A DNA stretch of 64,000 bases from Aurifilum marmelostoma (taxonomy: Eukaryota; Ascomycota; Sordariomycetes; Diaporthales; Cryphonectriaceae), in the NCBI GenBank assembly GCA_027559495.1, contig JAMXSV010000003.1, positions 3,348,001 to 3,412,000 on the forward strand. Direction: 5' to 3'. Position 1 is the stretch's first letter, and each line of letters starts with the position of its first letter. A program made the translations under genes and the position numbers. This document shows, piece by piece, positions 11,466 through 22,959 of this stretch. Under the pieces are notes generated by a model, which did no database searches, was not told the DNA's origin, and saw only the letters and a program-made list of their open reading frames with translations.

Positions 11466-13575
11466 ATGCATCGAAGGCCCCGAGGCTCTAGCTCCGGCTC
11501 AGAGCAGAAGATCCAAGGCCGCCATGCCCCGCTGCGCATCTCCGTCGCGGATGACGATGGGGTGAAGGACGAGTTCCCAGGCCTGGCCAATGGCCATGTC
11601 GAGCCGGAGAAGGCGGAAAAGAAGGAGGAGGTCATCGATGCCGGCTTGAGGAGTCTAGATCACTGTATGGTGTACTCCTGCTCCTCGCTGTTCTGCCCTG
11701 CCCGCCCTCGTTATACATAACATCCTCATTTCTTATCGCGCCGGCGCAATTTCTTTGTGTCTTGCGCGCGCATACAAGGAGCCGGGTATTGTGATTTACG
11801 GTGCACAGGGTCCTTGGCGCTGTGGCTCATCCCTCCCGGTTTCATTTCATGCTTTTGCTAAAAAGACCTTTGCAACCCAGACAAACGAGCCATGCCGCCA
11901 TGGCGGTACCACCTCCGCCAGAGGGTCCTACCTCTGGTACGGTGGGAGACGCCGTACCTCGCATACTTCCAGGACGCCATGCGCACGCCAGCGCTCGATA
12001 GTTATTTTGCGATCACGGCCAACCTCGGCACACACACGTTCTTCATGATCGGCCTGCCAATATTGTTTTGGTGTGGGTTCCCATCGTTTGGGAGGGGGCT
12101 TGTACACATCCTGGCCGAGGGTGTGTTCTTTTCCGGCTTCATAAAAGACATGTTGTCACTGCCACGGCCGCTGTCGCCCCCGTTGCATCGTATCACCATG
12201 TCTGGATCCGTGGCTCTGGAGTATGGGTTCCCCTCGACGCACTCTGCCAACGCGGTATCCGTCGCTGTGTACGCCCTGCTGCTCCTGCGGTCTCCCGACT
12301 GTGCATTTTCTGCGACGACCAAGATCCTGCTCGAGTCGCTGGGGTATTTCTATGCTGCATCCATCATCATCGGGCGTCTGTACTGCGGCATGCACGGCTT
12401 CGCTGATGTCATCTTCGGTTCTATCCTGGGTGCTGTCATATCTCTGATCGAGTTCTACTACGCACCCGCCTTTGAGGCGTACCTCCATGCTAGTGGCTGG
12501 ATTGCGCCCCTCACTGTCGCCATTGTCATTATCATCCTTGTCCGGGTGCACCCGGAACCTGCAGACGACTGTCCCTGCTTCGACGACTCGGTTGCCTTCT
12601 CCGGCGTCATGATCGGCCTGGAGATTGCCTCCTGGCGCAACGGAGCTGACTTTCTCACCGAGCCATTCCCTGAGCTGAGCTGGCCCATGACGATCGCGCG
12701 GATCGTCTTTGGGGTGCTGACAATCATAGCGTGGCGCGAGAGCATGAAGCCCGCCCTGCTCAAGACCCTTCCTCAGCTCTTCAGGGTCATCGAGAAGCTA
12801 GGCGTGTCCCTGCCCAGGCGATTCTTCGTGCCGGCCTCCGAGTACAAGAATATCCCGAACCTGCTCAAACTGCGCACCGACAATGTGCTGCCGACCATGA
12901 GCGACTTCCCGCACTTTGTGAAGACGCTGCGCGCCCCGGCTAGAGGCCGGAGCGTGTCGGTCGGTCCCCAGTCAGCAGCTGATGCGTACGAGGCGCTTGC
13001 ATATCGAGAGAAGCGACGGAGGGAGAGCATCGGGTCTAATGGGAGCTTTAATAAGAGCAGCCACCTAGACCTGCGCGAGAGATTCCAGGCGGACGGGGCT
13101 GCGCTCTCGCCCAACAGCAGCGGCGAGGACCATGCTGCGGGCAAGTCGACGGCACTGGCGGACTACGAGCAGCAGATGGGCCAGGGACGGGTGGTCCTGA
13201 CGACATCGAGGGCGGACCGGTCGCCGAGTCCCTCGACGCCCATGCTGCTGGCAGAGCCCGAGGACATGGATAGGGAGGGCGTGGAGCTGTTTGCGCAGAG
13301 GGAGGAGCAAGATGAGCTCGGGGAGAGGGAGATGTTTGAGAGGTTGGTCAAACCTCGAGTGAGGTATGATGTCGAGGTTGTCACGAAGCTGGTGGTCTAT
13401 ACTGGTAGGTTCTCGTCTCCTTTCTCCCCTTCCCGCAGCCCCATCTACCATATCCTGTGTATTTTGCTGATATTTTTGCGCTCCCTTCAAAGGTATCGCG
13501 TGGCTCGCTGTGGAAGGCATACCTTCTATGCATGAGCTGGTCGGCTTGGGCGTCAGGCACCTCCACGTCGGATAG
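11466..13575 (+). CDS. PAP2-family lipid phosphatase, sphingoid-base-phosphate phosphatase type (LCB3-like)
   Basis: Exons are 11466..11664, 11881..13404 and 13493..13575, giving 601 residues. The three PAP2 motifs are present: KDMLSLPRP, YGFPSTHSANA and IGRLYCGMHGFADV. They are embedded among several hydrophobic helices (for example TFFMIGLPILFWCGF, VAIVIIILVRV, IARIVFGVLTIIAW). The block YKRAMPPWRYHLRQRVLPLVRWETPYLAYFQ before the first helix is characteristic of fungal LCB3/YSR3 phosphatases. These dephosphorylate long-chain base phosphates in the endoplasmic reticulum. The C-terminal third is a hydrophilic Ser-rich cytosolic tail, and the last exon adds one more hydrophobic segment. The start is the first ATG in the exon frame and is less sure than the rest. 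Confidence 0.85.
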
Positions 13576-14115
13576 AAAAAACAAGAAGAAAAAAAGAAAA
13601 AAAGGATCGCGATGCCATTGAGTGGCATGGCACTGTCATTGTATATTGGATAGCCAAGAGAGGGAGCAAGGACCCATAATGAAGTCAGTATCCTGGTCGA
13701 GGGAAAATCAACGACGGAACGGTTAATGCGGATTAGAACGGTTCTCGCCCTGACATGGGAGTCACACCTCTGAACTTCCTTGTCTCGGTCGAAGGTGTCA
13801 CAAAGGTCATAGGCAGCTTTCAAGGTGATGAAACGGGTTGATATATTAGGTGCAAGAGGACTCGGCGGAGGGCCCTCTATCTGCTATTCCTGTGGTTCGG
13901 TTCTAGGCTGCTATCACTCTGATGTTGTCTCGTCTGCAAGTCAGCTCTAGTGCGCCTGCATGGTGTATGGTGTATTGTGACGATGAATCTTTGGGAAAAT
14001 CAGGTTTCACATAATTGGAAGTGCCGAATATGAGGATCTCGTTGCGAAACCGCAGGTCAATACTGTGATAGCTATTTCAATTTCCAGCAGTGGGTGGCTA
14101 TATCACAACCCATAC
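13576..14115. other. Convergent intergenic region
   Basis: This space lies between the phosphatase stop and the stop of the minus-strand DUF2470 gene. No gene or clear repeat is seen beyond a short A-rich stretch just after the phosphatase stop. Confidence 0.5.
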
Positions 14116-14865
14116 TCATGCCTTCTTTTCCTTCCTCAGCACCAGCCGATCCCACCTCTGCCAAGCCGTGACACCCTCAAAGAAGGTCGTCGCCACCCAC
14201 AGCAACCAGACTGTCGATCCCACAGGCACCTGGGCCGGGGCCAGCCTACTTCTGGCCATGTACGCCGCCTCGGTGACGTGAAGGGCGATCATGGGCACCA
14301 ATATGATCCTCACCAACCACACATAGGTTTCCGGCCCGCCAGGGAAATATATAGCCTCCACAAACCGCCAGAGCCCGGAGCCGGGGCCAGCGCGACCGGA
14401 GAAGACAAGCGCAGCCGAGACAAAGTACCACACGACGCCTGTGAAGCTCAGGATGCCCACGCCCTGCGGCGGATGCCACGCCACCGCGGCGGGCCCGCCG
14501 CCCTCGGCAGGAGGAGGCAGGCCCAGGGCGGCGCGGGCCTGGATGGTCATGTCGGCCAGCCTCGCCCTGCGGTCGGACCAGGACCCCATGGGCGGGTCGA
14601 GGGCGACGCGGTGCACGCCGGCGGCGCAGCGGATGGTCATGGTGGCGAGGTCGAGGTCGAGCATCTCGGCGCGGGCGGCCTGGGCCTCGGACAGGCCGGC
14701 ATGCTGGCGCAGGATGGCGGACATGTCGGCGGCGTGGTCCTTGTTCATGTGGGTGATTGTTCGGGCCTTGGAGACGGGGTCGATCTCGAGGGCGCTGCCG
14801 GCCGGGGAGGGGGTTGCCGTCGCGGCTGGCGGGGAGGAGCGCGTCGAGGCGCGGGTGGTGACCAT
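14116..14865 (-). CDS. DUF2470-domain integral membrane protein
   Basis: Single exon, 249 residues. After a Ser/Ala/Pro-rich start, residues 33-105 (ARTITHMNKDHAADMSAILRQHAGL ... MLDLDLATMTIRCAAGVHRVALDPPM) match the DUF2470 pattern known from haem-utilisation (HugZ-type) proteins, with HMNKDH the key signature. The second half has three or four hydrophobic segments, including GILSFTGVVWYFVSAALVF, YVWLVRIILVPMIALHV and STVWLLWVATTFFEGV. Fungal proteins with this two-part layout are common and functionally uncharacterised. A membrane location is inferred from the hydrophobic helices; haem binding is not shown. Confidence 0.72.
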   Translation of the reverse strand: MVTTRASTRSSPPAATATPSPAGSALEIDPVSKARTITHMNKDHAADMSAILRQHAGLSEAQAARAEMLDLDLATMTIRCAAGVHRVALDPPMGSWSDRRARLADMTIQARAALGLPPPAEGGGPAAVAWHPPQGVGILSFTGVVWYFVSAALVFSGRAGPGSGLWRFVEAIYFPGGPETYVWLVRIILVPMIALHVTEAAYMARSRLAPAQVPVGSTVWLLWVATTFFEGVTAWQRWDRLVLRKEKKA

Positions 14866-16055
14866 TTTCGTTGTTTTCTTGAGGGGTGGGGGGTTGTGAT
14901 TGTTGTGGGCGCACTCGTTCTGTTTGGTGGGAAGAGTGGAAGAGGAGAAAAGAGGGAGGAGAAAGCTGAGGCTGAGAAGCGAAGGGGATGAGGTGGCAGG
15001 TGGCGTGTTTGGTAATAGTGAGCTGGCACGATGCAGTGACGTCGAGGCTTTTTTTTCCCCCTTCTGGGCAGGGTCCTGTCCCTTAGCTTATATGCTGAGC
15101 AGGCAGTAAGTAGCTGCTTAGCTGTGAGTAGCTGTATTCCTGTGGTGGGATGGGGGGATCCACTGGCGTCTTCTTCCCCGGCTGCTTGCGGCTTCAGAGG
15201 GGCAAGCAGCGCGTGGGGGAGCCCAGCGCGGGGGCCCACCACCACCACCACCAGTTCCGTCCCGTTTTCCTCTCGAGTATGGAATGTGGAATGTCCACAG
15301 CATGGTCTTGACAGAACAGATCTAGAGGATAGATCCTGGCCTCGATCGATCTTAGTCTGGAGATCCATATGAATATATTTTGGGCATGTGCTTGTGGATA
15401 TTTATATCACCTTGGACCCTTAATTACTTGTCAGTGACTTATGTTTCCTGTCTTGACACTCTTTCATTCTAGAAATTTCGAACATATCCCCCACTCATGG
15501 TACACTTCCATATGAATTGCAAATTCAGAAACATCGAGACATTAGTATGGCTCGAATTGACTGGCAGTCGTCAAAAATACGCCACCAGAGAGACTCATCT
15601 CACCAGTCACCATCAGGGAAGTAGACATGAAAATACAAGAAAAACCTCGAGGATGAATATATTTCGGTCATCTCAAGCAACAGGATCGAATATGCCAATC
15701 CATTCACACATCTGGAAGCAGAGCATCTCGCAAGGTGTATGGTGAAAATCGATGGGAAACCTGTGGGCTTATACTGAATTTTGTTCAGGGCATCTGCTTC
15801 CCCAGCCTTGGTTGTCTGGGGCCCCAGAGCCCAGAAGGGCATGGCGCAGCCAGGGGGTTCTGTCAGGGCCCACACACACAAACAAACCAACTAACTGCTC
15901 TGTCGGTGCCTGTCTCCCCTAATTCTCATGAGGCCAGAATCTCGACGCATCTTCAACAACGCATCATGGCATGTTGAGACCTTGTCTCTCTCCCTTCCCG
16001 GACTGACATACCCGAACCTCCATGCTAGCTGTCCCTCCATGAGCACGCCGTTACT
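14866..16055. promoter_or_regulatory. Divergent intergenic region, DUF2470 gene and DUF3716 gene
   Basis: About 1.2 kb with no supported gene. It should contain both promoters. A CCACCACCACCACCA stretch near 15237-15252 is the only simple repeat noted. Confidence 0.45.
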
Positions 16056-17867
16056 GTGCGCTCAGTGTCTCTCGGAGGAATGCCACCTCGGCTCATGGCC
16101 TCACCACCACCACCCGTGAGCCACGATGGCGGACCACCGCCCTCTGAATTCTACTCCTTGGTCTCCTCGGAGAGCGATGACCCTGCCTCCCCACAAGATG
16201 GTCTGACCCACGGTCATACGCATCAGAATACCGGCCATGACACCGCTGTGCCGCCATTGCCGCAGCAGCACGCCCCCCGAGTAGGGACTGGCCTCACCAA
16301 GGGCACTGGACCAAGTCTGCACCCCGATGCCGAACGTCGTGCCCGGCCTCCTGTCACCTACAACCTCAAAGAGCTCAGCAAAAAGGCCCGGATGCCTTTC
16401 AAGTTGCCTCCAAAGAGAGATCCGAGCGAGGACTATGCCAGCGGCATGCCAGACTTCAAGCCCGTACGGAGCAAGCACGGCACCCCCACCTCTAACCTCA
16501 AGGAGCTGGTCAGGCAGCAGTCAAACGGCCAGTCGGCGACAGCCACTCCGCACGATCCCAGGAACTCTGTGGACATGCAATCCACGAACCTGCCCCCTCA
16601 GGTCCAGGTTCCCAAACGGCCTGCTGATGAGGAAGATGGTCAGCAACAGCTCGCAAAGCATCCGCGCATTGGACACGACGCGTTCATGCCACCTATCCCG
16701 AGCCAGTCTGGCGTTATCAACGAGGACTTCAGACAAGCCCCAGCTACCATCTCACGGCCACATCGGGCGGATGCCTCTGCCACTGCTGCCAGGTTAAAGC
16801 TGACCGACTACCTTCGCCCGACCCTTGTACAAGGAGGAATCATGAACCCCGATGACATGCTGCGCCTGGACTTGTTCAGGCCATTAGTGTCACTTCCACA
16901 GCGGCGCACCATCGAATGGAACTCTTATCGTGCGTCTCCATGGACGTACAACAACAAGATTGATATAATCTCCTTGTTACTTCAAGTCGTAGGTGAACCG
17001 CCGCCTTACACCTGTGATACGTGCCAGTCGGGGCGCGGCAAGTACAAGGGCTGCTTCGTCACCCCGTCAGAGGCCATCAATGGCAACACGCAAGTATATG
17101 GGTGTGCAAATTGTGTCTACCACGGCAAGCAGACATTCTGCAGCCTCAAGACTTGGGGCAAGCAAAGGCTTGAGGGTGGAGCACCTGCAGCACCTACTGC
17201 CGCTGTTCCGACAACCAATGCAGAAGTAGATCTTGGACTTCGACGAGCAAACCACCAGGACGGATTGACGACCCAGGAACCCGCAAGGCAAGCCACGGCC
17301 GACGCCAGAGGATATGGCACTGCAACACCCTCAGTGCGTCATGAACAAGTTGAGAAGATCACACAGAACCAGCCAGCAGCTTTCGAGAACGCATCTCTTG
17401 TGTCTGCGGGGATGCCGCCTGGGAGACTCACAATGGAACTGTGGGAAAGAGCACCGGGACGGATCCGCTCGATGGCCTCCGACAGGCCCGAGAGTGAGTA
17501 TCCTCCCATTCGCGGACATTCGTGTCTTCCAAGGCTGCCAACTAACCAACTAACATTACAAGACATTGCGTTCTCCAAAGCCTACCTGACATCCGGCAGC
17601 GAAGTTCGTCCTTGCAAGGAGGCAACTTTCCGAGTGGAGGTCATTCGTTCCGGCCGAAGTCATCATTTTCCGCGCAAGGCAGGCGTCACGCGTCTATGCT
17701 CGATTGCGGCCGGAAAGCTGACCGTCAGGATGGACGGCGAGGAGCCGTTTGTCATTGGACCCCATGGCATGTTCCGGATCACATCGCAGTCAGCATGTCT
17801 TATCGAGTCCGAAGTCTACGACGACGTGGTCTTGCACATCACATCCATCAACACCGAAGATGACTGA
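16056..17867 (+). CDS. DUF3716 zinc-cluster protein with C-terminal cupin-like domain
   Basis: Exons are taken as 16056..17493 and 17563..17867, about 580 residues. The first 270 residues are Pro/Ser-rich and probably disordered. A conserved region near residues 275-370 (RTIEWNSYRASPWTYNN ... YTCDTCQSGRGKYKGCFVTP ... VYGCANCVYHGKQTFCSL) has the CxxC/CxxC spacing of fungal DUF3716. The last 95 residues (DIAFSKAYLTSGSEVRPCKEATFRVEVIR ... GVTRLCSIAAGKLTVRM ... IGPHGMFRI) resemble a small cupin barrel, reminiscent of the C-terminal dimerisation domain of Mif2/CENP-C, although no CENP-C motif was recognised. The 69-base intron has canonical GTGAGT and two CTAAC branch-like sites but is a multiple of three without a stop, so both isoforms would be open. 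A nuclear role is only inferred. Confidence 0.65.
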   Translation: MRSVSLGGMPPRLMASPPPPVSHDGGPPPSEFYSLVSSESDDPASPQDGLTHGHTHQNTGHDTAVPPLPQQHAPRVGTGLTKGTGPSLHPDAERRARPPVTYNLKELSKKARMPFKLPPKRDPSEDYASGMPDFKPVRSKHGTPTSNLKELVRQQSNGQSATATPHDPRNSVDMQSTNLPPQVQVPKRPADEEDGQQQLAKHPRIGHDAFMPPIPSQSGVINEDFRQAPATISRPHRADASATAARLKLTDYLRPTLVQGGIMNPDDMLRLDLFRPLVSLPQRRTIEWNSYRASPWTYNNKIDIISLLLQVVGEPPPYTCDTCQSGRGKYKGCFVTPSEAINGNTQVYGCANCVYHGKQTFCSLKTWGKQRLEGGAPAAPTAAVPTTNAEVDLGLRRANHQDGLTTQEPARQATADARGYGTATPSVRHEQVEKITQNQPAAFENASLVSAGMPPGRLTMELWERAPGRIRSMASDRPESEYPPIRGHSCLPRLPTNQLTLQDIAFSKAYLTSGSEVRPCKEATFRVEVIRSGRSHHFPRKAGVTRLCSIAAGKLTVRMDGEEPFVIGPHGMFRITSQSACLIESEVYDDVVLHITSINTEDD

Positions 17868-20800
17868 GGCTACGGCGTGGAGGTAGCAACATGACATGCT
17901 GACCAGCCTATCTGAACACGTGTTCACGCCGTCGCTTCAGAGCTGTTTGAATGGACAGACGACGCAGGCCCTGCGCGCGGGGCTTGCACTCGCGTTGTAT
18001 TGTAAGGTGTGCCTCCGCACAACATACACATAAAATTGGAGTCGGTGAGCCTGTCCATTCTCGGGCTTGCCGGCGTGTGGCAGTGCGTGAGCGTTGAGAG
18101 GTTCTGGAAGGAGTGGGCTGCAGCTGGCCACATCGGTCTCGATCGACAGTCCCAACTCCCACGCTCGTCGAGATAGCAACACTGTCAGAATCTACGACCC
18201 GCAACAGTACGGATAATCAATCGACATCACATATGACAGTGTCAAATGTTGAGAGCTTTTCCTTCATGCTATGCCGTCGGGGCTGACTCTCGGTCCCAGG
18301 CTGTACCTTTCTACCTGTTCATGGGGCGAACCACCGCCGCACGTGTCGGTCACTACTGCATCGAGATCGTCGATCTCTGCTTGCCAGGCTGTCTATAAAG
18401 GGGGCGGTGATCTCTCCTTTTCCTTATCCTACGCTAATGCAATTCTCGATAGAGCTACTCGATGCCAGCATTGGCAACAAGGGGCCAACAATCACAGTGG
18501 TCTCTCTCCGTCTGTCTGTGTCGGGAGCATGGCAGTAAGCTGGCATACCTTGTGTGTATCTGAGGGTGAAGGCACTGGTGGCTCACCCGGCTGCCACATC
18601 GATCGCTTGAGGTAGACTGAGGTGAGGATAAGGTCCAAGGCCGCCTCTTTCCACCTCACGCAGGAAGTCATCAGACTTGACTTGCAGGTCGCCAGATTGC
18701 TACGCGTCTCCTTGGACCTGCCCCCTTTGGGGCCCTCTTCGTGATCCCCTCTGCGGATGCCTCTGTCCGGTCAGAATCCGCAGGTACCCCTGTTCTGTCG
18801 GGAAATCTCCGGGGAAATACGGTCTTATTACGTGCACACAATCTGAAGCATGGTCGCGATGCTAGGCACGCGCTGCATCTTCTCGAATTCCTACAAGTCT
18901 TTTGAGTTTCGAGGATCGAGAAACTCATCTTCCGTCATCGGCTTTTCGCTATCACACGTTTCTCAAGAAAGGAATTCTGAACAGATTGGCGATTATCGCG
19001 AGAAAACATTGCAGGTCTTGGTTGCCTTGATTGGCAGTTGTCGAGAGGTTACAGTGGCATCCTGGAAAGGGGCCGCGCAATTGAGCGAACATTTCGCATT
19101 GATAAGGCACCATCCAAATAACGGCCTTTTTCACGGCGGTTCTCTCAATCCGACCCCAACAAGTTTTCGTGGTCCCTGCAGAGATTGACCGATCCAAGCT
19201 TTGTGTGATCCAGGATATTCCAATGTTTCGAGGTTTCGTTTATCGAAGATCATCTGCATGGGACAGTACCTTGAGCCCGGAATTTCTTCTGGGTCAGCTT
19301 TGCCTCCTCAGCTGTCTCGAGATAATCGAGCGTTATTGTGTGTCCTCGGGACAATGAGGAGAAGATTGGGGAAGTCTGGGCGTTCCATCTCCTCGTCAGA
19401 TCACTCATGATGCACGGAAGGTGTCCGCTCAAAAGTTTTTTTTCTTTCTTTTTTTGCTTCTAAGTACTTTCTTTTCCCACCCCTCTTGGACGTTATTATG
19501 GTGTGGTGCTCGCGATTCCGAGCGCCTGAGGTCTGGCGATAACGCACCGACCCCATCTCGGTGGCTTTGCGGCTCAAAATATGAGGCCAGGCATCCTGGC
19601 ACGATCCGATCTTCCCGACTGCAAACGGGCCGTTTGACGGGGTTTGGTGGTGGACCCCTGAACACGAAATAAGGTCCGCCCTGATGTCATGACGAGACCT
19701 CTTTGGCTGAAGCGTCCTCGGCATTCGTCTCTGGGCCCACGCACACTGGCACTGGCTCCGATTAAAATCATTCGTTGCAGGTCGATTGATCTCCCGTCCG
19801 GAGTCAGTCCGAGCCTGGATCTTTCGACGCCTCACAGCACGAGATACGGAGATCAGGCCTTGTCATTCGTCATCCGTGCCAACAAGGCATGCTGCACAGT
19901 GACCCAGACAGTCCCGGCACCTCGAGTCAGAGCCAAGGTACCGTGTAGAATTTTATCAGATGTTGAAACCCAGCAGTCAGGGGTCCCAACAAGGCGATCG
20001 AGGACAAGATTGTGTGTCCATCAATTTCTTGTCCAGTCCTCAGGTCCAAGCATCCACCCGCCTCGGATCTCTTGCTTGTCACTTTCTTCTTGCAGAGGAA
20101 ACAAGAGGGGAAAAGGAGAGAGCTGGCGACGGTCAGAACTGAATTTGTTTCTTCTTTTAATTCTCGTCCTAGCTGGCCCGGTGATCTCAAGGGAGCCTCA
20201 ATGCGGCGAGGCTGATCTGAGATACTAATCGGAAACCGGCATATGAACCTGACAGAAGCTTGGCAGGCCGGCCGTTCCCGGTCAGGAAATTTACTAGACA
20301 CAAAAAAAAAAAAAAAAAAAGCAACACGGTCGGGCCTCGCGTGTTTCGCCCATGCAGAATCTTTCCATGGCAAATCCTCGCTGCTCCCCTCCCTGCCTTG
20401 GACGACGGGAGCGGCCGGACAATTTCTCGACGGTTGTCTTCACTAATCGGTTTCCGGTTTATTGACGTATCTGAAGATATTTTTCAGGACTCGGTCGTTC
20501 TCTCGGCGCGGACAGCCTGCGCGCAACAGGAGAGATCCAGTACCAGATCCATAATAGTGAGACCCCACCAGCGCTCGTCGCCCAGGCCGTGGCGATCGCC
20601 CCAGGCCGCAACCACGAGTTTCTCTCACTATGCCCGCCCCGGAAGAGAAAGAAAGAAGGGGAAGAAGAAGAAGAAAAAAATTAGCATGGCCCTCAGGAGT
20701 TCCCCAGCCAGACAGGTGGAACCCTGAATAAATTCTGTGATGACAATGCAATGATTGTCACCCCACACGAAAGCCCCCGACGGTCACGCCCCCCTCAGAA

Positions 20801-21158
20801 CAAGTGCCCAGATGGAGTCCCCAGTCTCTCCGGAGCAGGTCATGGAGAAAACACGGAGGGGAGCGGGAGGTCTGGAGTCACCCTGACGCTATACCCGCAG
20901 AACTCATGATAGTAGAGCCTCGGCCGGGCAATAAAAAGGACGTCGGTTCCTCTGTGGTGATTTGGTTCTGATCTTCTGTCGATCAGGCTTCATCCTCACA
21001 TATCAAGAACACACCCCCCCCCCCCCTCCCTTCCTCCTATTCTTGGTCAACAAACAATCTTCCTATATATTAACTCTCCCCATCAAATCCCATCGCTACC
21101 CTGCGACGCAACTGACAAACAACAATACCAAATATCACAACAACCACACAAACAAAAT
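17868..21158. promoter_or_regulatory. Long non-coding region upstream of the hexose transporter
   Basis: These 3.3 kb hold no supported gene. Small ORFs on both strands lack domains and splice logic. Simple sequences include a 19-base A run at 20302-20320 and a long C-rich run near 21009-21030. An AATAAAA TATA-like element lies near 20930-20937, followed by a pyrimidine-rich then CAA/ACA-rich leader that ends at the transporter ATG. Such long upstream regions are common for sugar-regulated transporters; an unrecognised non-coding RNA is possible. Confidence 0.4.
20302..20320. repeat. Homopolymer A19
   Basis: An uninterrupted run of 19 A in the non-coding region upstream of the hexose transporter. 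Confidence 0.9.
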
Positions 21159-22959
21159 ATGTCCGCAACAGGAGAGCCAGCCAGTGGCACTTCCACGCCA
21201 CCAAATGGCCCCGAGAAGTCCTCTGATCCGAACGGCGGCTACGGCCCCGTCAAGGTCATGAACTTCCGGGTCATCATCATGGGCCTGCTTGTCTCGCTCG
21301 GTGGTTTCATCTTCGGATGGGAAGGTGGAGCCATCTCCGGCTTCACCCAGATGGACAACTTCACCAGCCGGTTCGGCGATGAGGGATCCGGCGACAGCAA
21401 GAGCCTCGGCAACGTGCGGCAGGGCCTGATGGTCGGCATGCTCTGTGTCGGCTGTCTGGTCGGTGCCCTGGCCTCGGGCCCCATTGCTGACAGGTTCGGC
21501 CGCAAGTACTCCATCACCTTCTGGAACATCATCTACATTGTCGGCAACATTGTGTGCATCACCACCCAGTACCAGTGGTACCAGATCGTCATCGGCCGTC
21601 TCATTGACGGGTTCGGCATCGGTGCCCTGTCCGTCCTGACGCCCATGTACCAGTCCGAGACTGCTCCCCGCCAGGTCCGTGGCGCCCTGGTCTCGGCCTA
21701 CCAGCTGTTCATCACCCTCGGCATCTTTGTCGCCTACTGCGTCAACTACGGCACCGAGGGCATCCAGTCCCCCTCCTCGTGGCGCATCACCATGGGCATC
21801 GGCTTCATCGCCCCCACCATCATGGCCATCGGCATGCTCGTCATGCGCGAGTCCCCCGCTGGGAGTTCCGCCGTGGTGGAGAGGCCGAGGCCCTCAAGAC
21901 CCTGGCCCTCGTGTCCCAGGTCGACGAGAACCACCCCGAGGTCCAGCGGTCCCTGCACGACATCCGCGAGTCCCTCGAGGCCGAGCAGGCCGGCGGCGAC
22001 CAGAAGTGGTACGAGGTCTTCACTGCCCCGGCCATGATGCGCCGTGTCATCATCGGCATGTCCCTGCAGGCCCTGCAGCAGCTCACCGGCGCCAACTTCT
22101 TCTTCTACTACGGCACCGAGATCTTTGACGCCGTCGGCATCTCCAACTCCTACGTCACCTCCATGATCCTCGGCGCCGTCAACGTCTTCTCCACCTTTGG
22201 TGGTCTGTACGTCGGCCAGAAGTTTGGCCGCCGCATCTCCATGATGATCGGTGGTCTCTGGATGTTCGCGTGGCTCATCATCTTCGCCTCCCTCGGCTCC
22301 TTTGCCCTGTACCCCGACGGCAACGCTGGCGACGCCAACGCCCGCACCAGCTCCAGCGTCGGCTCGGCCATGATCGCCTCTGCCTGTCTGTTCATTGTCG
22401 GTTTCGCCGTCACTGTAAGTTACCACTGTTCTACTTGTTTCCCCCCCGCCCCCCCCCCCCCCCCGCCTTTCCAACCTCCTGCCCCACTATCACCAGTTAC
22501 ACGACTTACTGACACTCGGGTGAAAACAAACAGTGGGGTCCTCTCGTCTGGGCCATCGTCGGTGAGATGTTCCCCTCGCGCCACCGCGCCGTGGCCATGG
22601 GTCTCTGCACCGCCGCCAACTGGCTGTGGAACTTCCTCATCTCCTTCTTCACCCCCTGGATCACCAGCGCCATCAGCTACCGCTACGGCTACGTGTTTGC
22701 CGGATGCTGCTTCCTGGGTGTCGTCATCACCTTCTTCTTCGTCAACGAGTCCCAGCAGCGGTCCCTCGAGGAGGTCGACTCCATGTACATCCTGGGCGTC
22801 GTCCCCTGGAAGAGCAAGAGCTGGAAGCCCCTGGACGATCCCGTCAACTCGGACAACCTCCACCTCGCCCCCGGCGGCCGCACCTTTGCCAAGCCTGAGG
22901 TTCCCGGCGCTGGTCACGTCGACAACAACAACCACTCCGGTCCCATGGAGACTGTATGA
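21159..22959 (+). CDS. MFS hexose transporter (RCO-3/HXT type) with an apparent 1-base frameshift
   Basis: Exons are 21159..22414 and 22534..22959, about 560 residues if the frame is kept. Sugar-porter signatures are clear: GGFIFGWEGGAISGF in helix 1, ADRFGRKYS in loop 2-3, IGRLIDGFGIGALSVLTPMYQSE, LQQLTGANFFFYYGT in helix 7, and WAIVGEMFPSRHRA later. The reading frame breaks in the conserved RESPRW motif: the C run at 21853-21857 has one base too few, and the downstream frame (+2) continues perfectly. The intron (22415-22533) contains two C runs of 7 and 16. Because the break is in a homopolymer and all else is intact, it is annotated as a functional gene with a probable sequencing error, not a pseudogene. 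The role is proton-coupled or facilitated monosaccharide uptake at the plasma membrane. Confidence 0.82.
22441..22464. repeat. C-homopolymer tract in transporter intron
   Basis: C7, then G, then C16, inside the single intron of the hexose transporter. Confidence 0.9.

Noticed and set aside
16056..17867. Mif2/CENP-C centromere protein
   Set aside because: The C-terminal barrel resembles a Mif2-type cupin, but no CENP-C motif was recognised and the middle part is DUF3716, so the name is not given.
21159..22959. Hexose transporter as a pseudogene
   Set aside because: There is only one indel, in a C run, and no stop codons or damaged motifs; similar homopolymer indels occur in three other genes, so sequencing error is the simpler reading.
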